From: Catonia carolina
Lineage: Eukaryota > Arthropoda > Insecta > Hemiptera > Achilidae
DNA: 64,000 nucleotides
Direction: 5' to 3'
Assembly (NCBI GenBank): GCA_035578175.1
Contig: JAQMRL010000006.1
Location: forward strand, 30,388,893 to 30,452,892
Made by a program: the position numbers and the translations under genes. Of this stretch, positions 34,856 through 46,127 are shown piece by piece. The notes under the pieces were generated by a model. It was not told where the DNA came from. It ran no database searches and saw only the letters and a program-made list of their open reading frames with translations. The number at the start of each line of letters is the position of its first letter. The first letter of the stretch is position 1.

Positions 34856-37541
34856 TAGAACAACAGCTAGTTCACTCGTCATCATGTTATGGAACGCCAA
34901 TGGCATCCTTCAACACCGAAATGAAGTAGAACTATTTCTACATGAAGAGCGTATTGACATTGCTTTGCTAACAGAAACACACCTGACTTCTCGCAGTCGC
35001 TTGAATATCCAAGGATTTAACATCTACAGAACCGATCATCCAGACGATACAGGTCATGGTGGAACTGCAATATTAATACGACGAGGAATCCAACATTATT
35101 TCCATCCTATGTCACCACCTAGTGAACATTTGCAAGCCACAGCAATAACTGTGTTAACACGTGGGTTTGAGGTCACTACAGCTGCAATATACTGCCCACC
35201 TCGCCCGCTGACAAATGAGAGACATTTCCAGCAATTGCGTTCTGATCTAGGCGATTGCTTCATTGCAGGAGGAGATTTCAACGCCAAACATCCAGCCTGG
35301 GGCTCACGTCTTACAACATCAAGAGGTCGAGCCCTTCACAAAGTTATTTGTGATGGCCAGTTACAAGTACATTCTCCAGGTACACCAACCTATTGGCCCG
35401 CTGCTAGAAACCGTCAACCTGATCTGCTCGATTTTCTTTTCTCCAAAGGAATGCGAAACTACCACCTTGCAAATACAGCAACAAATGATCTCTCCTCTGA
35501 CCACTCGGTTGTAATCACTACGCTAAGCACTGAACCGGTGCTGATCCCACCAAAACCAACTCTAAATCTTGGACGAATGAACTGGGACTCATTCAAAGAA
35601 AAAATTGAGAACAACCTAACGCAAGACATACCACTTAAATCGAATGACGATCTTGACAAGGCTGTGCAACATTTTACGACCGAAGTACAGAAAGCTGCCT
35701 GGGAATCATCTACACCCATTAAACGTTACCCTACCACTCAAGATGTTCCGCAGTATGATAGACGCCTGATACGAGAGAAAAGGCAAGCTAGACACAGGTG
35801 GCAAAATTCTCGTCTACCAGACGATAAACAATATCTCAATAGACTCGCCAACCGTCTGAAGAAAGAATTAGCCAGATTAAAAACAGAGCATTTTGAGACT
35901 TTTTTAACATCGATGAATGAAAGCACAGACTCACTATGGCGGACATCTAAGAAGCTTTTACAACACCAAAGTGTTTCTTTGCCACTGAGAAATCCAGATG
36001 ATACTTGGGCGCAAACGGAAAACGAGAAAGCTACTCTCTTTGCGACTCATCTAACCAGTGTATTCAAACCACACGAAGATGTGCAGGACGTGAATTTTAT
36101 ACAAACCGTCGATGAATAACTGCAGTCACCTCTCCAGCTTTCACTGCCTCCACAACCATTTACGATTGATGATGTCGAAAAGGCAGTACAACGGCTGCCA
36201 AAGAGAAAATCGCCGGGATTTGATCTCATTACATCTGAGATACTGCAACACCTACCGAGAAACGGCTTACGCTTTTTACTACTATTATTCAATGCAGTCC
36301 TTCGTGTGGCGTATGTTCCTGGACAATGGAAATTTGCCGTAGTTAAGCTTTTCTTGAAGCCCGGAAAGCCGTATTACCTACCTTCATTCTACCGTCCTAT
36401 CAGTCTCCTTCCGACGACAGGAAAATTATTCGAACGCCTCTTACTACCACGCTTGCAGATACAATGTGAAAACGCCAACATTATTCCACCTCATCAATTT
36501 GGATTTCGGCCGCTACATTCGACGACACAACAACTGCATCGAGTTGTGGACTTCATTTCGGAGGGTCTAGAAAGGAAAGAGTATGTCACTGGCATTTTCT
36601 TGGATATCAGCTCCGCGTTCGACAAAGTATGGCATGATGGACTACTATTTAAATTGAAAAGTGTTTTAAGTGACTCGTACTATTTGGTTGTAAAATCATT
36701 TTTAGAGCATAGATTCTTTGAAGTCCAGCACGGTACTGCTTACTCTGAGCTGCACAAAATTAACGCCGGAGTACCCCAAGGGGCAATACTATCCCCATTT
36801 TTATATAGCGTATTTGCATCGGATATGCCTATTTTGGACACATCGGTAATCGCGACGTATGCTGACGACACAGCAATTCTTGTACGGGAAAAGGGCGCGG
36901 ATGAGGCTTCCAGGTTAGTACAGCGACATCTTTTATTAATACAGGACTGGCTTACCCGTTGGCGTATTAAGGTGAACCCAGTTAAGTCAACACAGGTTAA
37001 GTTTACCTTACGACGTCAAACTTGTCCACCTGTGATGCTGAATAACGTTCATATTCCCCAAGCCAGAGTGGTGCGGTATCTTGGTTTATGGCTTGACAGA
37101 CGACTAACTTGGAAGCATCATCTGCGTACTAAACGTTTAGAACTTAACCACCGCCAGAAGCTACTCTACTGCTTAATTAACCCTCGATCGAAATTGAACC
37201 TCCGCTCCAAAATTTTATTATACAAAACCCTTTTGAGACCAATCTGGACTTATGGTGTCCAGCTATTTGGAGTAGCGGCAGAGAGTAAGTTAAAGTCGAT
37301 CCAGGCCTTTCAATCAAAATTCTTAAGACTTGCTTCTGGCGCTCCTTTTTATGTAAGCAGTAAAACCCTCCACGACGATTTAAAAATTCCGACAGTGAAG
37401 GAGCTAACCGCGTCTTTGTATAGTAAATTTCACGAGCGACTAGATGTCCATCCAAACCAACTAGCCCGTGATCTAGCTACAAGGAACTTTCCACCTGTGC
37501 GACGTCTAAGAAGAAAATGGAGTAGAGACCTCTTGGTCTAA
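34845..37541 (+). pseudogene. Jockey ORF2: APE endonuclease and reverse transcriptase, one stop
   Basis: The enzyme that nicks the target and copies the RNA there. ATG at 34845 overlaps the end of ORF1. Endonuclease: LWNANG, LLTETHL, IAGGDFNAKHPAWGS and SSDHSVV give the Asn, Glu, Asp/Asn and Asp-His active-site positions. A TAA at 36117-36119 divides the domains. In the same frame follow KRKSPGFDLI, YRPISLLPTTGKLFERL, FLDISSAFDKVWHDG (motif A), AGVPQGAILSPFLYSVF (B), TYADDTAILV (C) and YLGLWLDRRLTW; the end is RRLRRKWSRDLLV. About 898 codons in all, the normal length for jockey-like ORF2. Apart from the single stop I see no damage. Confidence 0.93.
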
Positions 37542-37685
37542 ATAACGCATAATACCCATAGTTACAAATGGAGAATGTGCCACTGGGTACCTCTTCTCCT
37601 TAATGCGAAACTCCCCACCACCATTTAAATATCACTTACGGAAATTGTGCAGCTCAAAGTACCGTAATAAAAATTCAAGACAAAA

Positions 37686-38224
37686 AAAATGCATATTACA
37701 GTCGAAATCTTAAAAAAACTTTTTCTACGAAAAAAACAGCCCCTTCCAAAAATTTCAGCAGACATAGCGCCTACCCTACCTCGTAGAGCATAAAAAATTT
37801 AGTAAATTAGGCGAAAAAAATTGTTTTTAAATTTAAAAAAAGTAGTAAAAGCCGTTTTTGAGAAAATCGCAAAAAGTGTAAAATGACACGCATAAATACT
37901 ACTTCAGGTTGACCGATTTTGATGAAATTTTTGCGTCGGTTCCTCTAGTGATATCTAACTTAAGTTTCAGGTTTGAAGTTCGTACGATGTTCCGTTTTTG
38001 AAAAATTTGGTCACACACACACACACACGCACACACACACACATGCACACACACACACACACACGCACGCACACACACGCACACAGACCAATCGCTATAA
38101 ACATGTTTTTTGGATTCAGGAAGTCTGTAAACTTGTAGATCCGGTGAAAACTCGATTTCGAAAAATCGACATGAACACAATACTTTCCTACGTAAATATT
38201 CATATAGGCAAGAGAAAGGAAAAA
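37686..38224 (-). repeat. Repeat A, copy 7, second part
   Basis: Resumes with AAAATGCATATTACAGTCG, passes the microsatellite and ends GGCAAGAGAAAGGAAAAATA. LINE Z coding remnants start immediately after it. Confidence 0.88.
38012..38085. repeat. CA microsatellite within repeat A
   Basis: CA units with a few CG and TG interruptions, at the conserved place before AGACCAATCGCTATAA. The open frames across it on both strands are artefacts of the repeat. Confidence 0.95.
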
Positions 38225-38790
38225 TAGGTAGAACTTCTTTAGATACCTCTCCGTTAGCAGTTCTCGCTTTGCCCATTGCACTGCTAAATAATTCTTCTGA
38301 GCTTTTCTAAACCAAGTTTTCTAGTTTCTAAGTCACAAAACCCTTCGTCCTCCAGTTTCTCTTTCCCTATATATTTTCCTTTTTCAGAATTGCTCGTAGT
38401 AACGAATATCTTGATTCATTCCACATGATTCTTCCCAAATTTGGAGCTTTCTACTCTTCATGGTGCAGATGATTTCCACGTCTTTGCTTATTCTCCTGTG
38501 AAACTTGACATTTGTTATCCGAGCAGTCTAAGGGACCCTCAAAATTTGTTTATATAACCACATCTCAACGATTTCCAGTTTCCATATGATGGCTTCATCC
38601 AAGGTTCAGATTTCTACATCGTACAGGAGCACAGAGAAAATATAATATCTTTGATTCTTCATTTTTATTGCAACTGTAAGGTCATGGATCTTGAAAATAG
38701 AACCCATTTTCTGTACATTTCATTTACGTTTTCTAACAACACAATCATATTCAGTTATTCCCAGGTCATATTTCAATTAAAACCGAGACT
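38225..38790 (-). pseudogene. Degenerate LINE reverse transcriptase C-terminal region (LINE Z)
   Basis: Minus-strand translation with shifts gives YYIFSVLLYDVE, LDEAIIWKLEIVEMWLYKQILRV, TARITNVKFHRRISKDVEI and MKSRKLQIW, which match the C-terminal signature common in insect endonuclease-reverse transcriptases (VLLYGxE, EAFEMWLYRRIL, TARxTNxEVLRR, KTRKLQYLGH). Stops and frameshifts throughout. It ends where repeat A begins, so repeat A may have landed in its 3' part. Confidence 0.7.
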
Positions 38791-39018
38791 TTCTGTCTAC
38801 AAGAATCGTTTGAAGAACATTTGTTTATATGATTGTCAAATAATCATATGGTTACACTACTAACATTATATTTTCTGTGTACAAGCAGCTGTATCTAAAA
38901 TACTAAGTTTTACCTGCAACTCTCCTTGGTAGGTGACATTAAACAAAGTCTTTTGAATGAATCTCTTACTTCATTAATATTATCAAAGAGTACTACACTT
39001 ACTTTCACAGAAAAATTG

Positions 39019-39500
39019 TGTTGTTTAGGTTAACAACCGAAAGGCTGGTTTGAACCTGTAAAGGTTTTACTAAGTAAAAACAAGGAGTGAGGTGGTTTAC
39101 TACTGCCTTCCTTACCGAGTTGAAAGAGTATGCTTATCAGCATCCCAGGCCCTCCAAAAAGCACACACTTTCTACCCTGAAAATGACACTTTCATTTTAC
39201 ACAATGTCTGACTGTATAGAAAAATGCATTACTGTTAGAGGAGATAACTCTGACTAGTGTCTTTTACACCTTTACCTCTTCTGCTCTTACGTTACAAAAA
39301 AATCATTTTATCCTTCACCGTCTGCATTAGCAGTAATTGCAAAACAGTCAGACGTTAAAAAAAAAATCTTCTGCTCTTAAATAGTTTAATCATATAATTG
39401 ACTGACTATGTGATAAGAAACAGAACTATTTTTTGTAGCCGTGAAACCAACAGATCTTTTGCACTTAATCTAACACTCCACCTGCTCATTATGGGCAACA
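39019..39500 (-). repeat. Repeat C, copy 1 (SINE-like)
   Basis: Dispersed repeat of about 400 bp. Read on the minus strand it ends CAAACCAGCCTTTCGGTTGT, a stem-loop like that at the 3' end of the RTE-like LINE, then CTAAACAACA. This copy has an extra segment near 39290-39370. No coding capacity. Confidence 0.75.
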
Positions 39501-39759
39501 GAAATATTACCAATCACATCAACAATAATTAATTATGAATAAATGAATACATACACCACATTACAATTAAACCCATTATGAAAATATCAGTCACATAATT
39601 CTGATATAAACTAAAGCTCTCACAGATACACAACTAGAAATATAAAGAGTTGCGGGAGTAATTATTTTCTTCATGTATTAATTATACCACATTTCGTTTA
39701 ATTAATCATCTTAAATTAGTTTCTTTATGTAAAAAAAAAAAAAAACAATAAAATATATA

Positions 39760-40361
39760 TATCCAACATACAGAAAGTTAGTGAAATTCTGCTATTTAGG
39801 TAGTAAAATAACAAAGGATGGTATAAGCACAAGCTATATCAAAAGTAGGATTGCTCAAGCTAGAAAAGTCTTTGAAATGAAAAACAGCTTACTGACTACA
39901 AACATTGACTTACAAATTAGGAAAAATGTCTTAAAACAATATGTTTGGAGTGTAACATTATATGGGAGTGAAACGTGGGTGATAGGGACTGTGAAACGGA
40001 AGAGCATAGGAGCTTTTGAATTATGGTGTTATTGGAAAATGATAAAGATTAAATGGGTGGACAAAATAAGTAATTTAGAGGTTCTTAGACGAGTGGATGA
40101 AAAAAGAAGTATAAAGAAACATCTTGCCAGAAGAAAGAATAGGCTTGTGGTGCATGTCTTAAGACATCCAGGTATTGGTCTGTCAATAATGGAAGGTAAT
40201 ATTGTGGAAGTAAATTGTAGGGGGAGGGAAATGTTAGAATATATAAAGCAAATTACAAAAGATGTATGGTGTTACAGGTATGTAGATATGAAATTACTTG
40301 CGCAAGATTGAACAGCTTGGATAACTCCATCAAACCAGTCGAGAGACTGATAACAAAAAAA
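39760..40361 (+). pseudogene. RTE-like LINE, 3' fragment
   Basis: The plus-strand frame 39781-40311 aligns with the C-terminal 170 residues of the 46 kb element: FCYLGSKITKDGIS, LYGSETWVIG, ELWCYWKMIKIKWVDKI, GIGLSIMEGN, then a TGA replaces an Arg codon after LAQD. After it come the family stem-loop (CCAGTCGAGAGACTGAT) and an A-run. 5'-truncated. Confidence 0.9.
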
Positions 40362-41034
40362 ATATATCAAAGTAATAAAATTTAGCATTTAAATGGTCCC
40401 AAAAACACCTTTGATGGGTTAACAAAATTATTATAAAATTACAACAGCAAATAATTTTATACGTTTTATATTTAAATATAGAACCTCTGTAAAACGTTTC
40501 TAATAAGATGAATGTATAAAAAAAGAACTTTTTAACTCGTGTGATGTAGAAATGTTATTTCAGATGGAGGTGTTTGAATGGGTGCTGAGGGCATCCTAGA
40601 AAAAGTCGTGTCGTTTTTTATCTATTGTTGCAAATACCAAGAAGTCAGTTACCATCATTTCTACCGCCTCACAGGGGATAACGGCTTGTGGCGCCACAAA
40701 TCAAAATCTGCCACTGTACTTCTATTTTATATGTTCCCCCTTCCGTCGTTTAGAAATCTTGTCCCACGAGAACATCACTTCTTACTTCCTTTCCTTCACT
40801 TTTCAGGACCTTCATTTTCAACTTGACTTATGTCATTTTTTATTCTTTACTTTATGCACGGACATACACTGGTGACTAAGTAAATTTATCATCTACTATT
40901 CATCTAGTGTTCCTGGCCTGACGATCACGTATTTGCGGAGTTTTTAACTTACTGTAAAATAATGCTAAAAAAGGTTTATTTTTACGGCATAAAATTTGAC
41001 TAATGAATAATTATTTATCCGTATAAAAGAAAAC
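40362..41034. other. Unassigned stretch
   Basis: An 82-codon frame at 40578-40826 has no recognisable motif. Inside it a perfect 14 bp palindrome TTGTGGCGCCACAA (40686-40699) follows GGGGATAACGGC; resemblance to a conserved 28S rRNA segment is too short to call. Confidence 0.3.
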
Positions 41035-41817
41035 TCCTTCTTCTTCTTCTTCTTACTATCAAGAATAAGGCTTAAGCCTGTTCTGAAATCCCAACCAATC
41101 CTATACGTCTACACAAACACGAGACATTCCAAACCGTACATCACGACTACTTTCATCGTCTTCGAGGTCTTCCCACCTCCCTTCTTCCTACTGGAACATA
41201 TTCCTTTACTTTATAGGTATTCTCTTCTCTGGCATCTGTTCCTAATGTTGCCTGTATTGATTTTAGTACTCCTCCACTTTTCCATTCAAGCTAAATAAAC
41301 TCAACTCGGATCTGATTTCCTCGTTATGTATTATATCCAGTCTCGAGCATCCCTTCACCCTTCTTAAAAACCTCATTTCAGCTGCTTGGATCCTACTTTC
41401 TTGGCGTTTTGTGGTAACCTATGACTCACTTCCATAAAGAAGGACTGGGACTGCCATTACCTTGTAGATCTTCACTAATGTCTCTGTTCCAGCTCTGTTA
41501 CCCAGTTTCCTGTTAATGATACCACAAATAGCTTGAAATTTATTTATTTTATTTTCGACATCCAAGTCCCTATCAAAGCTCACATTGCAGCCCAGACAGT
41601 TATAGTGAGACACTCGATCTAATACTACGTTGTCTAAAATCTTCGAACGAGTGGGATACTTTCTTCTAAATACCATAACCTTTGATTTAGCAACCGAAAC
41701 TCGTAAATTATACATTTTACATAAATCATTAAAAACATAAACTGCCCTTTGAAGCTCATTTTCACTCTCCTGTATGACCTTAATGTCATCCGTAGCATTA
41801 CAGTAATAGCAATACAT
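41035..41817 (-). pseudogene. LINE X, 3' part with reverse transcriptase remnant
   Basis: 132 codons (41817-41419) on the minus strand: NLRVSVAKSKVMVF, YNCLGCNVSFDRD and VKIYKVMAVPVLLYGSES, the thumb-proximal and C-terminal blocks of an RTE-like reverse transcriptase. The 3' UTR ends GAACAGGCTTAAGCCTTATT, then a tail of AAG units (41038-41056). This is the identifying copy for the LINE X tails at 7.68 and 19.0 kb. The catalytic core is missing. Confidence 0.8.
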
Positions 41818-41835
41818 TGAGGTCTATCTAGTTTC

Positions 41836-42008
41836 CTCGTTATGTGATTAGATCCAGCCTCGAGCAGCCCTTCACCCTTCTTAAAAACCTCATTTCAACT
41901 GCTTGGATCCTACTTTATAGGCGTTTTGTGGTAAACCATGGCTCACTTTCATAAAGAAGGACGGGGGCTGCCATTACCTTGTAGAACTTCACGACTGTCT
42001 CTGTTCAA
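41836..42008 (-). repeat. Second copy of a LINE X segment
   Basis: Repeats 41319-41490 with roughly 90 percent identity by eye (shared CCCTTCACCCTTCTTAAAAA and CCATTACCTTGTAGA blocks), in the same orientation about 517 bp away. A local duplication or a second insertion. Confidence 0.8.
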
Positions 42009-42117
42009 ACTTATTATTATTTTTAGTTTTTAATTTATTAAATTAAATTTTTATTAAAATTCTGATCTGCTTAAATTGCAGAGCAAAGTGAGATATATAA
42101 CAGGTACTTTTCATATA

Positions 42118-43088
42118 CAGTAAAATCTCTCTATTGCGGAACTCTATATAGCGGAAATCTCTCTTTAGCGGCATTATTTGCCGACCCCGACCCTTTCGTA
42201 TACTACGATAATGTATTTAACTCTCGTTATAGCGGCACAAAAATCTCTCTATAGCAGCAAAACAATATCTTTAGGATATGGATTTAGACGCCTATGTAGT
42301 GGCAGATAATGACTTAGCCACTTCAGTAGATGTTGGCGATGATGCAATAATCGAAAATGTCTTAGCCCAAAACAACGAGCAAGAAAGTGAAGACGACGAT
42401 GAAATGGAAACAGAAGTGTCGTCCCTTCAAGTAAACAGGCACTAGGCGCTATTCTTGTTGTTTCCACGTACTGTCATTGCCAATATGTAAATGAAAATTT
42501 ACAAGTTTTAAACATTGAAAATGAGATTGAAGAGATATTTTATGAATTGAAAACGAAACAAAATTTACAACTTATTTTACGAAATGAAATGTACTTCACA
42601 GTCATTGTTTCCTTAATAACGAAAAAACATATACTGTAGGCCTACTGTGTATTTTTTTGTGTTTGTGTAGCCTATGTTTTAGGAGATTTTAATTGTATGT
42701 ATCCTATGTTTATTACTGTTCAGTGAAAAACGAGTTTCAGTGCTAATTAATTTTAAGCTATCTATTACGGTATGTACTGTATGAATGATTATTGAAAAAA
42801 GTTCAATACGAAAAGTGAAATTCTATTGTTAAACATTAGTAACACAACATCTAATAAAACCAGTTTGTATCCAGATTTCTTGTTAAGTTAAGAACCTACA
42901 CTTTAGGTAGTTTTTCAAGAACTTAATTCCATGCACCATTTACATACGTATATAAGTTATTTTGTACAGAAAAATTAGTATTCCAACTTCCCTTTACCGT
43001 TAATTACTCGCTCTCTCTATAACGGAACTCTCTTTATAGCGGCGGTACTTCATGGTCCCTTCAATTCCGCTATAGAGAGATTTTACTG
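42118..43088 (+). mobile_element. pogo/Tigger-type deletion derivative 2
   Basis: 971 bp flanked by TA, inverted repeats starting CAGTAAAATCTCTCTAT, with the AGCGG motif repeated inside both ends. A different subfamily from the element at 30.7 kb. It keeps only a short acidic coding remnant. Confidence 0.92.
42278..42445 (+). pseudogene. pogo-type transposase acidic tail remnant
   Basis: 55 codons, MDLDAYVVADNDLATSVDVG then an acidic run (ESEDDDEMETE). Acidic C-terminal tails of this kind are usual in Tigger-like transposases. No DDE or DNA-binding part remains. The longer-looking minus-strand frame over it is a shadow. Confidence 0.55.
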
Positions 43089-43273
43089 TAATTATTTTAC
43101 ATAGAATTTAAGAAAAATTTACCTAAAATTAAAAAAAAACACTTCTGAGAAAAACGACTTTAAACTTGCTGTTATAGGCTACTGCACTGGTGGACTAATA
43201 TTTTCCACCACATGACAGCGTAGATTTTTTTTTAGTTTATTTAAAGTCGCATGAAAAGCTCGGTCATTAGCGA

Positions 43274-43600
43274 CTGTTGTAGTTTAGGTCATCAGCCGAA
43301 AGGCTGGTTTGAACCTGCAGAGGTTTTACTAAGTAAAACCAGGAGTGAGGTGGTTTACCATGCCTTCATCAATGAGTGGAAAAGTACGCTTATCAGCATG
43401 CCGGGCCCTCTAAATAGCAAATATTTTCCAGTCTGCAAATGACACCTTCACTTCATTCACCACAGAGTCTGGCTGTATAATAAAATTCATTACTCTCAGA
43501 GGAGAAAACTGTGATTACTGTCTTTTACACCTCTACCTCTTCTGTTATTAAATGATTCAGTCATTTAATTGGCTGATCATGGGATAAGAAACAGAAGTTT
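43274..43600 (-). repeat. Repeat C, copy 2
   Basis: Same family as 39.0 kb; plus strand opens GTAGTTTAGGTCATCAGCCG and AAAGGCTGGTTTGAACC; it lacks the last part of the family's far end. Confidence 0.8.
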
Positions 43601-44640
43601 ATCCTTATTTTATCATATTTTATCCTTAACCTCCTCACTGGAACGTCAGTCAAGTAGGTGTGTTGTATGAATTTTCTTAATAGACATTATCAAATTAATC
43701 AGTCTTTCATTCAAATCATTTGAAGTGTTCTTTCATTATGCTAATAAAATAAGGAATTTGAAGATCGTTATATGAAGTGTTGTTTTGAACTTACCAAGGA
43801 GCGTTAGTGATTGTCCGAAAAATCTTAAGCTGCGCTGCAAGCAATCTGTAGAATCAAATAATAATCACAGGCATATGTACTGGTATAAATAGGTCTTTAT
43901 CCTTTATAGGTCAGTACTACGGGAAAAATATGCATGTTGTAAAATAATAAATTTCGTCTCATAGGGAATTGAATAATATATTTTTAGTGCCAGAAAAGTA
44001 AGATATTTCTTTTTTTATTTTAAGCCCTGGTAAGTGTACTTACCAAGGAACGTTTATTGAAATGTGAATCACATTATTTTTAGTGGTAAGAATGCTTATT
44101 ATAACAACTTGTAGTACTATATAAGAGAAAAATGTGTAGAATAACTTATCTCAACATTATATTAGCATGAATACTTGCTTTCCCGTAAAAAATTTGAATT
44201 TTTTAAGCACTGTACAAAAGTAACAACAAAACAACACGGTTGCGTACGCTGGTATGAATCCTTACCATATTTGTGTAACTCATGAAGCAAATGGTCACTG
44301 CACATTAATTTCAAAATGTGGATAGCCTACTTAACAGAAAACATCCATTAATCCTTAAAATGCCAATAGGGCTAAACTGCATAGCTTATTCTTAAAAAAA
44401 TCGGCTTAATTGACAGTGGTAAGTATACTTACCAAAGACCTATAAAGGGTTAACAAGTGTTTTCAAAGAAAAAGTTTTTGTTGTTATGGCAAGTTATAAT
44501 GTTTTAAAATAAGCCTGTAAAAGGTTTCGTTCTGTTTGATATTGTTTGACGCTTTAGTTAATGTTATTAAACCAGGTTAAACGTTTTAATGTGTAACTCC
44601 TGAATATTTAACCTGATTTAATGTTGGGATATCTGAGTTA
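43601..44640. other. AT-rich stretch, nothing recognised
   Basis: Three occurrences of CTTACCAAGGA-like bases (43.79, 44.04, 44.43 kb) may be chance. No frames. Confidence 0.35.
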
Positions 44641-44650
44641 TTTATGAAAA

Positions 44651-44985
44651 TAAATCCACCGGGTTAGTCTAGCGGTAGAGTTGGCACCAAACTCAGGTAT
44701 TTACAGCTGATTTTTGAAGACGAAGGTTCCGTGGTTCAAATCCCCTAGTAAAGGTGGTTACTTTTATACGAATTTGAATACTCAACAGTTACCGATGTAC
44801 TTTGATGGTTGAGGTTTAACTAATTGTCACTCTCAAGATGGTTGGCCTGAGTTTTTACCAGACTGCAATTCATTTACACTTTATGCACACCACCCTCACC
44901 TCATTGGGCCATTGGTTTGCTTATTGTTTTAAATTGAACAGATTGCAACGCACACACATAAGGAATTTTAAAAATATCATGAAAA
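44651..44985 (+). repeat. tRNA-derived SINE, copy 2
   Basis: Head ACCGGGTTAGTCTAGCGGTA, B box GGTTCAAATCC, family body, A-rich tail. Perfect 10 bp target duplication TTTATGAAAA on both sides (44641-44650 and 44986-44995). The most diverged copy in the body. Confidence 0.9.
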
Positions 44986-44995
44986 TTTATGAAAA

Positions 44996-46106
44996 GTACC
45001 GATCCAAAGAGAAAATAGGACTTTTAAAGATTTATTAGAATTTATTTTAATTTTCACTTGTTATATCATAATGATAAGTTATTAGATTAATGCAGTGTTG
45101 AAGGGTCTAAAACATCATACGGGTCTCATATATTTTTAGCAACATTTTGTTATAATTAACTACGAATTTATTTTTGGAATATAAATATAAAATCTGTTGT
45201 GAGTTAACTAATACTAAATTAATTGATATATTACTTTTAAATTAATAAGTTTAGAGAATTAGTATAGACATTTTGTTAATTTCCGAACAACAAAATAGTT
45301 AGATGTAACCCCTATCTGAAACTCTGTTTTTGTTATCGGGTTTTTATTTGTTTCTAAGATTACCAAGCAAGTATTTGAGTCTCAATTTGCTTTTATTTTT
45401 GTTAATTAACACGCGTTAAACGTTTAATCGTCTTGCTTCAATGTAACAGTAGAATTCTACGACTGATAATGTGTAAAGAAAACAATGTTTTCCTTTTACA
45501 CGAATAATATTTAACAAAACTATTATTAAAGAAAATGTATATTTATATAATATATACAAATAATTATTTAACGATGTATTTACATAAAATAAAATACACA
45601 CTTTTTTACTTATTTTTAGATCTTGCCATTATATTTTTGTAAAGTAGTAGTAAAATGTATGGTTAAAATAAAAACTGATAAGTATTTAAATTAGAACTAT
45701 GTTAAAGTTATTAATAATCTACTAAATTAATATTTTTTACCCACTAACACACAATTCCCTTATCGATGAAATTTAAGAAACTAGAAATTTACTTTAAACA
45801 AAAATCATTTACAAAAAGGAAATCTTGTCTATAATATTATAAAACATAGCAATAATATTGATGTGTTTATTACAGGTTCTTTTCGGATCTGGTTATTAGT
45901 AATTGATAAAACTTCATATTAAACGTATAACAACTATTATTATTTACAAATTAATAAATTACAGTTAATCATTACTGTTCTATCATTAATCATGTTAATC
46001 TGTTAATCATTACTGCACCGACAAGGGCCGAGAGAAGTATTGAAGACCGGAAACACAGTAAATGATTAATTTAGAAGGGGTGGTAATGACAGTTAGTAAA
46101 TAATTA
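44996..46106. other. AT-rich stretch, nothing firm
   Basis: The motif CAGGTTCTTTTCGGATCTGG near 45878 has relatives at 8.47 and 54.75 kb. No frames of interest. Confidence 0.35.
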
Positions 46107-46127
46107 TTCCCCAACGAACTAAAGACT

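Larger units (their letters stand above)
33371..37685 (+). mobile_element. Jockey-type non-LTR retrotransposon, near full length
   Basis: 4.3 kb between perfect 13 bp target duplications (AAAATGCATATTA). It has a 5' UTR of about 200 bp, ORF1, ORF2 overlapping ORF1 by 11 bp, a short 3' UTR and an A-rich tail. Each ORF carries one nonsense codon and otherwise reads through, so it was lost only recently. The bottom-strand nick implied by the boundary is TTTT/A, the usual choice of an APE-type endonuclease. Confidence 0.95.

Noticed and set aside
37899..38281. Open frames on both strands over the CA microsatellite (also at 1627-1821)
   Set aside because: They encode His-Thr or Cys-Val runs from the dinucleotide repeat and vanish outside it; not genes.
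40670..40700. 28S rRNA fragment near 40.68 kb
   Set aside because: About 20 bases resemble a conserved segment with two differences, but sequence on both sides does not follow 28S.
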